The notes under the pieces are model-generated. The model had not been told where the DNA came from, did not search any database, and was given only the letters and a program-made list of their open reading frames with translations. Positions 56,857 to 64,000 of a stretch of 64,000 nucleotides of DNA are shown one piece after another. The stretch is taken from the NCBI RefSeq assembly GCF_040546685.1, contig NZ_JBEPOH010000001.1, forward strand, positions 4,650,001-4,714,000, in the 5' to 3' direction. Both the position numbers and the translations under genes were made by a program. This DNA is from Variovorax sp. OAS795 (GTDB taxonomy: Bacteria; Pseudomonadota; Gammaproteobacteria; Burkholderiales; Burkholderiaceae_C). Each line of letters opens with the position of its first letter. The first letter of the stretch is position 1.

Positions 56857-57249
56857 TTACTTCTTGGCGGCTTCGTTTTCCGCCGTGCCAGGGATCTTTT
56901 CGCCGATGGCCTTGCCGGTGCTGCGCATGCCGTCGGCGGTCTTGTGGCCGGCGGTCTCGATCGCGTCGCCCGTCTTGACGGCCACGTTCTTGGTGGCGTG
57001 CGTGGCCTTCTTGGTGGTGCGCTTGGTCGCGTTCCAGGCCTTCTTGGTGCCGCGCTCGGTGGCGTTCACGGCCTTCTTGGTCGTCGTCTTGGTCGCATCG
57101 ACCGCGTCCTTGCCGGCTTCCTTCACCTTCTCGGTGGTGGTGGGTTCGGCGGTGGCCGGGGTGGCGGTCTGTGCCACGGCGGACACGCCGATGGAAGCGA
57201 GGGCGAGAGCAAGCACGACGGGCAGGGTGCGAACGAAAGTTGTGGGCAT
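56857..57249 (-). CDS. Secreted Lys/Thr/Ala-rich protein with 11-residue repeats
   Basis: A 130-residue protein. The signal peptide spans 1-27 (cleavage near AVA-QT). Residues 42-107 consist of six tandem 11-residue units, the clearest being TKTTTKKAVNA (53-63), TERGTKKAWNA (64-74), TKRTTKKATHA (75-85) and TKNVAVKTGDA (86-96). The period is that of group 3 LEA proteins, which form right-handed helical coils on drying. The mature protein is strongly basic. Function unknown. Followed by a terminator, so it is transcribed alone. Confidence 0.8.
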   Translation of the reverse strand: MPTTFVRTLPVVLALALASIGVSAVAQTATPATAEPTTTEKVKEAGKDAVDATKTTTKKAVNATERGTKKAWNATKRTTKKATHATKNVAVKTGDAIETAGHKTADGMRSTGKAIGEKIPGTAENEAAKK

Positions 57250-57381
57250 CTGAGAACTCCTTTTTTGGATGGATTGTCGGAGTGGCGGACTTGCCACTGA
57301 ACAAGCAACGGCACTTCGAGCAGCAAGGATGACAGCAAAAATCGAGGGCCCGGCTGCGCAAGCGCAAGACGGCGCCTCGGC

Positions 57382-58242
57382 CTACGCGTGGTGCGGCCGG
57401 CCTTCCGACAAAGCGAGAAGACTTTCGAGCCGAGGCATGGCGTGGAACGCGTTTTTCGTCGTGGCCGCGGCCAGTTCGTCGATGCCGATGCCGCGCAATT
57501 GCGCCACCACTTCGGCGATGCGCGGCAGCTCGCCGGGTTCGTTGCGGCCCTGCGGCTCACCGGCCGTGCGCTGCGCTTGCGTGCGGTAGATCCAGTGCGG
57601 CTGGATGTCTGGCGCATCGGTTTCCATCACCAGCGAATCGAGCGGCAGCGTGGCGGCCAGCCGCCGCAGCTGCAACGCGCGCTCGAAGGTCACGGCGCCG
57701 CCGAAGCCCAGCTTCAAGCCGATGTCGATGCAGGCGTTGGCCTGCTGCTCGCTGCCGTTGAATGCATGGGCAATGCCGCGCCATGGCCGGCCGCCCGCCG
57801 TTTGCCGCAAGTGCTTGAGCACCTTGTCGACCGACCGGCGGACATGGATCAGCACGGGCAGGTCGTGCTTGCGCGCGAGTTGCAACTGAGTGTGAAAGAA
57901 ATGCGCCTGCTTGTCGCTGTCGAGGCCTGCGACGAAATAGTCGAGCCCGATCTCGCCGACCGCGACCAGCCGCGGGTCGCCGCGGTGCAAGGAAAGTTCG
58001 GCATCGAGCGCCTCCAGGTCGGACGCCTGCGCATCGCCGGTGCACAGCGGGTGGATGCCGAGCGCATAGGCGTCGCCCTGCACCCGCGCGAGCTCGCGCA
58101 CGGTGCCAAAGTTGAAGACGGCCACTGCAGGAATGACACACAGTGCCACGCCCCGCTCGGCCGCCCGCGCGCGGATGACCGGCATCTCCGCACCGAATTC
58201 GGGCGCATCGAGGTGGCAGTGGGTATCGATGAATACAGCCAT
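57382..58242 (-). CDS. TatD family metal-dependent hydrolase
   Basis: A 286-residue TIM-barrel nuclease. Metal ligands: His and His in FIDTHCHLD, Glu in AVGEIGLDYF, His in VLIHVRRS, His in IAHAFNGS and Asp in METDAPDI. TatD-type proteins are 3'-5' DNA/RNA exonucleases with some role in DNA repair. ATG 58242 is chosen at the conserved N-terminus. Divergent from the protease gene with a 91-nt gap. Confidence 0.93.
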   Translation of the reverse strand: MAVFIDTHCHLDAPEFGAEMPVIRARAAERGVALCVIPAVAVFNFGTVRELARVQGDAYALGIHPLCTGDAQASDLEALDAELSLHRGDPRLVAVGEIGLDYFVAGLDSDKQAHFFHTQLQLARKHDLPVLIHVRRSVDKVLKHLRQTAGGRPWRGIAHAFNGSEQQANACIDIGLKLGFGGAVTFERALQLRRLAATLPLDSLVMETDAPDIQPHWIYRTQAQRTAGEPQGRNEPGELPRIAEVVAQLRGIGIDELAAATTKNAFHAMPRLESLLALSEGRPHHA

Positions 58243-58333
58243 GGCGAGATGATGCCCGAAGGGATGCAAGGCAGAAGAAAGCGTGCTACTGTGACTCCCT
58301 GATCACCCGTCATCCCTTGCCGGAGGTGCCCCG

Positions 58334-59341
58334 ATGCGCAGGCCCGCTTTGTACAGCCGTTCGCCCGGCACGCAGCCGCAAGCGGTCGACCCTCGTGCCG
58401 ACCAGGCTGCCGTGCCCGCATCCGGGGGCGGGGGCGATGGCGCCCCTCCCGCGCCCCCCGTTGCTCCGCGGCCCGGCAAGCCGGGCTGGCAGCCCGGCCG
58501 GCGCACTTTTGCAATCTCCGTCGTGCTGAGCGCCGCACTCGCGGCCGGCGGCGCCGCGTGGTGGCCCCGGCATGGTGCCAAGGCCCTCACGCAGAAGGAC
58601 ATCGACGCGGCCGTGCTGCGCACGCTGCAGACCAATACCCTCCCCTCTCCCGCGGCCAAGGCGGCCGAGATCGTGCGTCCCTCCGTCGTGCGCGTGGTCG
58701 GCTACGGCCCCGAGAAAGCCACGCCCGAGGCCAAGACCCAGAAGCGCGGGCGCAATCTTGCCAACGGCAAGCCGCCCGAAGCCGATGCGCCGCCGGGCGA
58801 GGTCGAGCGCGGCGTGGGGACCGGCGTGGTCATCGTCGACAAGGGCGTGATCCTGACCAACCTTCATGTGGTGGCCGGCGCGGAGACCATCAAGGTCACG
58901 TTCTCCGATGGCCTCGAAGCCGTGGCCACCATCACCGGCGTGCAGCCCGAGAACGACCTCGCGGTGCTGCAGGCCCAGAAGATTCCCGACGACCTCATTC
59001 CGGCCGTGATGCGCTCGACCGCCGACCTGCAGCCCGGCGACCAGGTGGCCGCGGTCGGCTTTCCGTTCGGCATCGGGCCGTCGGTATCGGCCGGCGTGGT
59101 CTCGGGCCTCAAGCGCTCGTTCCGCTCGCCCGAGGGCAAGCAGGAACTGGGCAACCTGATCCAGTTCGACGCCGCGGCCAACCCGGGCAATTCCGGCGGC
59201 CCGCTCATCAACATGGACGGCGAGGTGCTCGGCATCGTCACCGCCATCCTCAACCCGACGCAGCAGCGCACCTTCATTGGCATCGGATTTGCAGTGCCGA
59301 TCGAAAACGCGGCGTCGGCCGCAGGTTCGCCGCCCTTCTGA
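58334..59341 (+). CDS. Trypsin-like serine protease without PDZ domain
   Basis: A 335-residue membrane-anchored S1C-type protease. A Pro/Gly-rich cytoplasmic N-terminus of about 55 residues precedes one membrane segment (58-76). The catalytic triad is His178 (TNLHVV), Asp208 (ENDLAVL) and Ser287 (GNSGGPL). It resembles DegP/DegS but has no C-terminal PDZ domain. GGAGG precedes ATG 58334. 42 nt before the MoxR gene, so it may be part of that operon. Confidence 0.9.
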   Translation: MRRPALYSRSPGTQPQAVDPRADQAAVPASGGGGDGAPPAPPVAPRPGKPGWQPGRRTFAISVVLSAALAAGGAAWWPRHGAKALTQKDIDAAVLRTLQTNTLPSPAAKAAEIVRPSVVRVVGYGPEKATPEAKTQKRGRNLANGKPPEADAPPGEVERGVGTGVVIVDKGVILTNLHVVAGAETIKVTFSDGLEAVATITGVQPENDLAVLQAQKIPDDLIPAVMRSTADLQPGDQVAAVGFPFGIGPSVSAGVVSGLKRSFRSPEGKQELGNLIQFDAAANPGNSGGPLINMDGEVLGIVTAILNPTQQRTFIGIGFAVPIENAASAAGSPPF

Positions 59342-59383
59342 CACCGCCCCGCCCTTCGATCGTTCATCCAGAGAGACCATCGC

Positions 59384-60397
59384 ATGAGCACCGAGACCCC
59401 TTTTTCCACCTCTACCGCCACGGCCGAGCTGATGGAGCAGATCCTCTACGAGGTCAAGCGGGTGGTGGTGGGCCAGGACCGCTTCCTGGAGCGCGTGATG
59501 GTCGGCATGCTCGCGGGCGGCCACCTGCTGGTCGAGGGCGTGCCGGGATTGGCAAAAACGCTCACCGTCAAGACGCTGGCCGACACCGTGCGCGGCCAGT
59601 TCAAGCGCATCCAGTTCACGCCCGACCTGGTGCCGGCCGACCTGGTGGGCACGCGCATCTACAACCAGAAGACCGGCGAGTTCAGCACCTCGCTCGGGCC
59701 GGTGTTCGCCAACCTGCTGCTGGCCGACGAAATCAACCGCGCCCCGGCCAAGGTGCAGAGCGCACTGCTCGAGGTGATGCAGGAGCGCCAGGTCACCATT
59801 GCCGGCGAAACGCACCGGGTGCCGCGGCCGTTCCTGGTCATGGCCACGCAGAACCCCATCGAGACCGAAGGCACCTACCCCCTGCCCGAGGCGCAGGTCG
59901 ACCGCTTCATGATGAAGGTGCTGGTCGACTACCCGAGCGACGAGGAAGAGTTCGTCATCGTCCAGCGCGTGATCGGCCCGCAGGTCCAGGCCAACCCGGT
60001 CGCCACCACCGAGCAGCTTGCCGCGCTGCAGGCCGAGGCCCGGCGCGTGTACGTCGATCCCTCGCTCATCCAGTACGCCGTGAAGCTGGTCTCGGCCACG
60101 CGCACGCCCGACCGGCACGGCCTGAAGGACATGCAGCGCTTCATCACCTTCGGTGCCAGCCCCCGCGCCAGCATCAGCCTCACCGAGGGCGCCCGCGCGC
60201 TGGCGCTGCTGCGCGGCCGAAGCTACGCGCTGCCCGAGGACATGACCGCGCTGGTGCCCGACGTGCTGCGCCATCGCGTGACGCTTTCCTACGAAGGCTT
60301 GTCCGAGGGGCTCACGCCCGACAGCCTGATCGAGAAGATCATGAAGGCCGTCCCCGCTCCTCCAAAACCGCTCGAACATGAAAAGCTGGTGGCATGA
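59384..60397 (+). CDS. MoxR family AAA+ ATPase
   Basis: A 337-residue AAA_3 ATPase. Walker A is GVPGLAKT (52-59), Walker B is LLADEINRAP, followed by sensor 1 (MATQNPIE) and the GASPRAS sensor 2 region. MoxR proteins act as chaperones for the assembly or metal loading of partner complexes that contain DUF58 and VWA proteins, here encoded just downstream. Its 3' end is duplicated at the start of the DUF58 gene (see repeats). Confidence 0.94.
   Translation: MSTETPFSTSTATAELMEQILYEVKRVVVGQDRFLERVMVGMLAGGHLLVEGVPGLAKTLTVKTLADTVRGQFKRIQFTPDLVPADLVGTRIYNQKTGEFSTSLGPVFANLLLADEINRAPAKVQSALLEVMQERQVTIAGETHRVPRPFLVMATQNPIETEGTYPLPEAQVDRFMMKVLVDYPSDEEEFVIVQRVIGPQVQANPVATTEQLAALQAEARRVYVDPSLIQYAVKLVSATRTPDRHGLKDMQRFITFGASPRASISLTEGARALALLRGRSYALPEDMTALVPDVLRHRVTLSYEGLSEGLTPDSLIEKIMKAVPAPPKPLEHEKLVA
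60378..60393. repeat. 16-bp direct repeat, left copy
   Basis: ATGAAAAGCTGGTGGC, inside the last codons of the MoxR gene. The identical sequence occurs at 60505-60520 as the start of the DUF58 gene. The two flank a 111-nt insert that carries repeat element copy B, the arrangement of a target-site duplication. Confidence 0.9.
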
Positions 60398-60418
60398 GAT
60401 GACCCACCCCCGTCCCTC

Positions 60419-60493
60419 GCTCACTTCGTGTAGCTCGACTCCCCCCTCGAGGGGGCAACACCAGCGGCCCGGCAAAGCCGGTTCCGCGGTGTT
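60419..60493 (+). repeat. Dispersed three-hairpin element, copy B
   Basis: Same layout and spacing as copy A (34535-34609). Hairpin 1 is imperfect (GCTCAC-TTC-GTGTAGC), hairpin 2 is CCCCC-TCGA-GGGGG (60442-60455), and hairpin 3 spans 60457-60493 with AACACC, bulged A, GCGG, CCGGC-AAA-GCCGG, TT, CCGC, GGTGTT. Compared with copy A, the GAGG:CCTC stem has become GCGG:CCGC, a compensatory change. It separates the MoxR and DUF58 genes. Confidence 0.88.
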
Positions 60494-60504
60494 CCCCGGT
60501 CCAT

Positions 60505-60520
60505 ATGAAAAGCTGGTGGC
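60505..60520. repeat. 16-bp direct repeat, right copy
   Basis: ATGAAAAGCTGGTGGC, the first five codons of the DUF58 gene, identical to 60378-60393. Read in the MoxR frame it still encodes HEKLVA and then a stop (GCG TAA), the same end as MoxR has now. Confidence 0.9.
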
Positions 60521-61494
60521 GTAAGGCCCCCGCGGCCGCCAACGACGAACGGCTCATCGCGGAGGCCGGCGGGGCGGAGCGTGCGCTGCGGCGGCTCGAA
60601 TGGACGGTGATCCGGCGCCTGGACGGCCTGCTGCAGGGCGACTACCGCACGCTGATGCGCGGCACCGGGCTCGACCTGGCGGACCTGCGCGAATACCAGC
60701 ACCACGACGACGTGCGCCACATCGACTGGAACGTGACGGCGCGGCTGCAGACGCCGCACGTGCGCGTCTTCACCGAAGACCGCGAGATGTCCGCGTGGTT
60801 CGTCCTCGACCTGAGCCGCTCGGTCGATTTCGGTTCGGGCCAGAAGGCCAAGCGCGAGATCTCGGCCGGCTTCGTCGGCGTGCTGGCTCGCCTGCTCACG
60901 CGCCACGGCAACCGCGTGGGCGCGCTGGTCTACGGCACCGATCTCGAAGCGGTGATCCCGCCGCGCAGCGGCCGCCGCCATGTGCTGCACCTGCTGCACG
61001 CCATGGAGCGCCGCGCCGACAGGATCGAGGCCGCGCCCAGCCAGAAAGGCATGACGCGGCTGGCCGACCTGCTCAAATCCGCCGGCACGCTGATGCCGCG
61101 CCGCTCCACGGTGTTCGTGGTGTCCGACTTTCTCAGCGAGCCCGGCTGGGAGCGCCCGCTCGGCCAGCTGGTGCAGCGCCATGAGGTCATTGCCGTGCGG
61201 CTGTTCGACCCGCTGGAACTCGAGCTGCCCGATCTCGGCCTGGTGCCGCTGCGCGATGCCGAGACCGGCGAGCAGCTCTGGGTCGACACCCATGACGCGG
61301 GCTTTCGCAAGCGCTTTGCCCGCTTGGCGGCCGAACGCGAAGCCACGTTGCGCGCATCGCTCGCGAAGGCGGGCGTCGACGCACTCGAGCTTTCGACCAG
61401 CGACGACCTGGTGGAAGCCATCGTTCGTTTTGCCGACATGCGCAAGCGCCGCACGCGCATCGGCTCCAGCGCAGTGAAGGCGGTGGCAGCATGA
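60505..61494 (+). CDS. DUF58 domain protein of the MoxR-VWA operon
   Basis: A 329-residue cytoplasmic protein. The DUF58 signature YQHHDDVRHIDWNVTARLQTPHVRVFTED lies at 64-92, followed by a VWA-like strand FVLDLSRSVDFGSG with an incomplete metal site. Members act with MoxR ATPases and VWA proteins. The start is fixed by the ATG in the 16-bp repeat. Overlaps the VWA gene by 4 nt. Confidence 0.92.
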   Translation: MKSWWRKAPAAANDERLIAEAGGAERALRRLEWTVIRRLDGLLQGDYRTLMRGTGLDLADLREYQHHDDVRHIDWNVTARLQTPHVRVFTEDREMSAWFVLDLSRSVDFGSGQKAKREISAGFVGVLARLLTRHGNRVGALVYGTDLEAVIPPRSGRRHVLHLLHAMERRADRIEAAPSQKGMTRLADLLKSAGTLMPRRSTVFVVSDFLSEPGWERPLGQLVQRHEVIAVRLFDPLELELPDLGLVPLRDAETGEQLWVDTHDAGFRKRFARLAAEREATLRASLAKAGVDALELSTSDDLVEAIVRFADMRKRRTRIGSSAVKAVAA

Positions 61495-62528
61495 CCTTTC
61501 TCTGGCCTCAATTCCTTTGGCTGCTGGCGGCACTGCCGCTCCTGGTGTTGCTCTACATCTGGCTGATCCGCCGCAAGAAGAAGCTGGCGGTGCGCTATGC
61601 CAGCCTCTCGATCGTGCGCGAGGCCATGGGCGCCGGCCAGAGCATCCGGCGGCACATTCCGCCCTTCCTGTTCCTGCTGGCCATGGCCGCCATGCTGGTG
61701 GCCGCCGCGCGGCCCATGGCCGTGGTGATGCTGCCGTCGAACCAGCAGACCATCATCCTCGCGATGGACGTGTCCGGCAGCATGCGCGCGGCCGACGTGC
61801 TGCCCAACCGCCTGGTCGCGGCCCAGGAGGCGGCCAAGACTTTCATCAAGGACCTGCCGCGCCACGTCAAAGTCGGCATCGTCGCCTTCGCGGGCAGCGC
61901 GCAGGTGGCGCAATTGCCCACCACCAACCACGACGACCTGGTGACCGCGATCGACAGCTTCCAGCTGCAGCGCGCCACGGCCACGGGCAATGCGATCGTG
62001 GTCTCGCTCGCCACCCTGTTCCCCGATGCGGGCATCGACGTGTCGCAGTTCAGCGCGCCGAGCCGCCAGCGCGGCACGCCCATCGACCAGACGGAGAAGC
62101 AGGCGAAGGAGTTCACCCCGGTGGCGCCGGGTTCCTACACCTCGGCCGCGATCATCATGCTGACCGACGGCCAGCGCACCACCGGCGTCGATCCGCTCGA
62201 TGCCGCCAAGGCCGCGGCGGATCGCGGCGTGCGCATCTACACGGTGGGCGTAGGCACGGTGGACGGCGAGACCATCGGCTTCGAGGGCTGGTCGATGCGC
62301 GTGCGGCTCGACGAGGAAACGCTCAAGGCCGTGGCCAACAAGACCCAGGCCGAATACTTCTACGCCGGCACCGCGGCCGATCTGAAGAAGGTCTACGAGA
62401 CGCTGAGCTCCCGGCTCACGGTCGAGAAAAAGGAAACCGAGATCTCCGCGCTCTTCGCGCTGGGCGCGGCCATTCTCACGCTGCTGTCGGCGGGGCTGTC
62501 GCTGCTCTGGTTCAACCGGATTCTCTAG
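61491..62528 (+). CDS. VWA domain membrane protein
   Basis: A 345-residue protein. Two N-terminal membrane segments (8-26, 57-75), a VWA domain with the complete MIDAS motif Asp93-x-Ser95-x-Ser97 (AMDVSGSM) and a later TDGQRTTG, and a final membrane segment at 320-342. The domain faces the periplasm. Last gene of the MoxR operon; its 3' end overlaps the convergent TetR gene by 17 nt. BatA-type arrangement. Confidence 0.93.
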   Translation: MTFLWPQFLWLLAALPLLVLLYIWLIRRKKKLAVRYASLSIVREAMGAGQSIRRHIPPFLFLLAMAAMLVAAARPMAVVMLPSNQQTIILAMDVSGSMRAADVLPNRLVAAQEAAKTFIKDLPRHVKVGIVAFAGSAQVAQLPTTNHDDLVTAIDSFQLQRATATGNAIVVSLATLFPDAGIDVSQFSAPSRQRGTPIDQTEKQAKEFTPVAPGSYTSAAIIMLTDGQRTTGVDPLDAAKAAADRGVRIYTVGVGTVDGETIGFEGWSMRVRLDEETLKAVANKTQAEYFYAGTAADLKKVYETLSSRLTVEKKETEISALFALGAAILTLLSAGLSLLWFNRIL

Positions 62529-63108
62529 CCGAGGCCTTGGCGCCGGCGGGAAGGCCGGCCAGCACCTCGCGCAGGATCTCTTCGGACAAGGCCGCGTCGT
62601 CCACGGCGCGCGCCAGCACCACTCCGCCATACATCGAGGCCAGCGTGCGGATCGCGTCGGCCCGGGCGTTCTTCTTCGATCGCCACGGAAAGTTGCTGGC
62701 AAAGCGGCCGATGGCCAGCTTCAGGTACACCGTCAACGGCGTTCCCACGCTCCGCTCGCTGCCCGGCTGGCCCGCGTGCGCGGCAAACGCAGCCAACAGG
62801 CAGCCATCGGCGCGCGAGTCGCGGTGCTCGGGGCTGAGATAGTTGCGCACATAGGCGCGCATGCCTTCGGGCGTCTCGCCGGCCGCATCGAGGTCGGCCA
62901 GCGCCGCATCCCCGGCGAAGGCGATGCATTCCGCCATCAGCGCCTCCTTCGAGTCGAAGTGGTTGTAGAACGGCCCGTGCGTGAGGCCCGTGGCTTTCAT
63001 GATCTCGCTCACGCTCACGCCATCGAAGCCGCGCTCCTTGAAAAGGCGCGAAGCCTCGGCAAGGATCTTCTGGTGCTTTTCGGCGGTTTCTGCTGCGGGG
63101 TATCGCAT
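62512..63108 (-). CDS. TetR family transcriptional regulator
   Basis: A 198-residue repressor. N-terminal helix-turn-helix: HQKILAEASRLFKERGFDGVSVSEIMKATGLTHGPFYNHFDSKEALM in 13-59, close to the AcuR/NemR-like group. The C-terminal ligand domain contains CLLAAFAAH. ATG 63108 has AAAGAGGT upstream. Divergent from an SDR gene with two operator-like palindromes between them. Confidence 0.93.
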   Translation of the reverse strand: MRYPAAETAEKHQKILAEASRLFKERGFDGVSVSEIMKATGLTHGPFYNHFDSKEALMAECIAFAGDAALADLDAAGETPEGMRAYVRNYLSPEHRDSRADGCLLAAFAAHAGQPGSERSVGTPLTVYLKLAIGRFASNFPWRSKKNARADAIRTLASMYGGVVLARAVDDAALSEEILREVLAGLPAGAKASARESG

Positions 63109-63153
63109 GCGACCTCTTTCTGTTCCGGGGTACTTCGGGAGCGGCTTGACGTT

Positions 63154-63175
63154 AAGCATGATAACCATCATGCTT
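63154..63175. promoter_or_regulatory. Palindromic operator 1 of the TetR/SDR pair
   Basis: Perfect 9-bp arms AAGCATGAT and ATCATGCTT with spacer AACC. Shares the half-site ATCATGCTT with the second site at 63188-63203. A likely binding site of the divergent TetR regulator. Confidence 0.72.
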
Positions 63176-63187
63176 CGCCACTTCAAA

Positions 63188-63203
63188 CATGATGGTCATC
63201 ATG
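63188..63203. promoter_or_regulatory. Palindromic operator 2 of the TetR/SDR pair
   Basis: Perfect 7-bp arms CATGATG and CATCATG with spacer GT; the right arm continues as ATCATGCTT, as in operator 1. The centres of the two sites are 31 bp apart, close to three helical turns, so two dimers would sit on the same face. Confidence 0.7.
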
Positions 63204-63251
63204 CTTGCAATCAGCCGGTCTTCCAACCCAACTTCTCTGAATGGATTTCAA

Positions 63252-64000
63252 ATGAGCGAACAAGCAACCCTCGGCACCGCCGTCGTCACCGGCGCATCGG
63301 CCGGCCTCGGCAAGATCTATGCGGACCGCCTGGCCCGCCGCGGCCATGACCTGCTGCTGGTGGCGCGGCGCGCCGACCTGCTGGAAGAAGTCGCCGCCGC
63401 CCTGCGCGCCCGGTACGGCGTCAAAGTGCAGACGCTGGCGGCCGACCTGGCCGCCCCTGCCGACCTCGAACGCGTCACCCACGCGGTGGCCGCCGATCCG
63501 TCGATCGCTTTGCTGGTCAACAACGCCGGCGTCTCGACGCTCGCGCCGGTCGCGCAGACCACGGGCGCGCAGCTGCAGAACATGCTGGACGTGAACATCA
63601 ACGCCCTCACGCACCTGAGCCACGCCGCATTGACCGCCTTCAAGGCGAAAGGCCAGGGCACGCTGGTGAACATCGGCTCGGTGCTGGGCGTGCACACGCT
63701 GCCGATCAGCAGCATCTACAGCGGCACCAAGGCCTTCGTGGCGGCATTCACCCGCGGGTTGCAGGAAGAAGTGGCGGGCACGGGCGTGAAGGTGCAGTTG
63801 GTGCTGCCGGCGGCCACCGCCACCGACCTCTGGGAGCTCTCCGGCGTGCCGGTCTCGGCGTTGGCCGAAGGCACGGTCATGCAGGCGGACGATTGCGTCG
63901 ACGCCGCGCTGGCCGGCCTCGACCTGGGCGAGGCGATCACGATGCCGTCGGTGAACGACGCCGCCCTTCTCGCCCGCTTCACCGGTGCGAGCCTCGAGCT
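63252..64000 (+). CDS. SDR family oxidoreductase, cut by the window end
   Basis: At least 249 residues of a short-chain dehydrogenase. TGASAGLGKIYADRLARRGHDLLLVARR is the cofactor region (residues 14-42), NNAG near 91, and the active Tyr-x-x-x-Lys is in YSGTKAF. ARR after the second strand favours NADP. Similar to the YqjQ/DltE-like SDR group. The gene continues past 64000. Expected to be repressed by the TetR protein. Confidence 0.9.
   Translation, partial: MSEQATLGTAVVTGASAGLGKIYADRLARRGHDLLLVARRADLLEEVAAALRARYGVKVQTLAADLAAPADLERVTHAVAADPSIALLVNNAGVSTLAPVAQTTGAQLQNMLDVNINALTHLSHAALTAFKAKGQGTLVNIGSVLGVHTLPISSIYSGTKAFVAAFTRGLQEEVAGTGVKVQLVLPAATATDLWELSGVPVSALAEGTVMQADDCVDAALAGLDLGEAITMPSVNDAALLARFTGASLE

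Overview
This is a chromosomal window of very high G+C from a betaproteobacterium. Gene content points to the Comamonadaceae, and probably Variovorax or a close relative. That is an inference from a Bug-type tricarboxylate receptor and TctBA transporter, urtABCDE, ribF-ileS-lspA, a PHP/EamA/YciO/M50/trpS block, and lineage-type intergenic hairpin repeats; there is no rRNA gene to settle it. I saw no tRNA, rRNA, CRISPR array, insertion sequence or prophage. Genes are densely packed with many 1-4 nt overlaps. No gene-free stretch exceeds about 300 nt; the longest, 36102-36379, holds only a small hairpin.

Layout. 0-3.5 kb (minus): a YbdD-like protein and the CstA pyruvate/peptide carrier, a small secreted protein, and an NlpC/P60 lipoprotein. 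3.6-11.5 kb: a DsrE-like protein divergent from an AraC regulator; an anchored unknown, a PrsW-type membrane protease and an extensin-like protein in tandem; a beta-lactamase-fold lipoprotein; an SDR; a small unknown; a DUF938 methyltransferase. 11.7-18.8 kb (minus): a NarL-type two-component pair with a Cache sensor, a DedA-rhodanese fusion, a frameshifted aldo/keto reductase, PhoD and an MFS exporter. 18.9-24.7 kb (minus): urtABCDE, with a pair of inverted hairpin repeats between urtA and urtB. 24.9-26.0 kb: an HTH-nucleotidyltransferase plus HEPN pair, probably a toxin-antitoxin module, with a palindrome over the start region.

26-29.2 kb: a PHB-depolymerase-type esterase, PPK2 and a CorA-like transporter. 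29.3-33.8 kb (plus): PHP phosphoesterase, EamA transporter, YciO-type protein, M50 protease and TrpRS with an unusual C-terminal domain. 33.9-36.1 kb: a response regulator and a histidine kinase, convergent across a bidirectional terminator. 36.4-43.5 kb: HNH endonuclease, ribF, ileS (one-base frameshift), lspA and a Na+/Pi cotransporter. 43.5-51.5 kb: a single-domain receiver, quinone oxidoreductase and EamA transporter, then a minus-strand operon (Bug receptor, gamma-glutamyltransferase, EamA transporter, atypical SDR) divergent from a LysR regulator with a clear T-N11-A box. 51.5-58.2 kb (minus): tctBA, then an overlapping set of hypoxanthine-DNA glycosylase, spermidine-synthase fold and GspE/PilB ATPase, an 11-mer-repeat secreted protein, and TatD. 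58.3-62.5 kb (plus): trypsin-like protease, MoxR ATPase, DUF58 and VWA proteins. 62.5-64 kb: a TetR regulator and a divergent SDR that runs off the window, with two palindromic operators between them.

The most interesting non-coding signal is a 75-bp three-hairpin element present twice (34535-34609 and 60419-60493), with a compensatory base-pair change in its main stem. The second copy lies between moxR and the DUF58 gene, flanked by a 16-bp direct repeat whose layout shows that an ancestral gene overlap was duplicated when the element arrived. Two one-base insertions, in ileS and in the aldo/keto reductase gene, suggest either indel errors in the assembly or gene decay; for ileS an error is much more likely.
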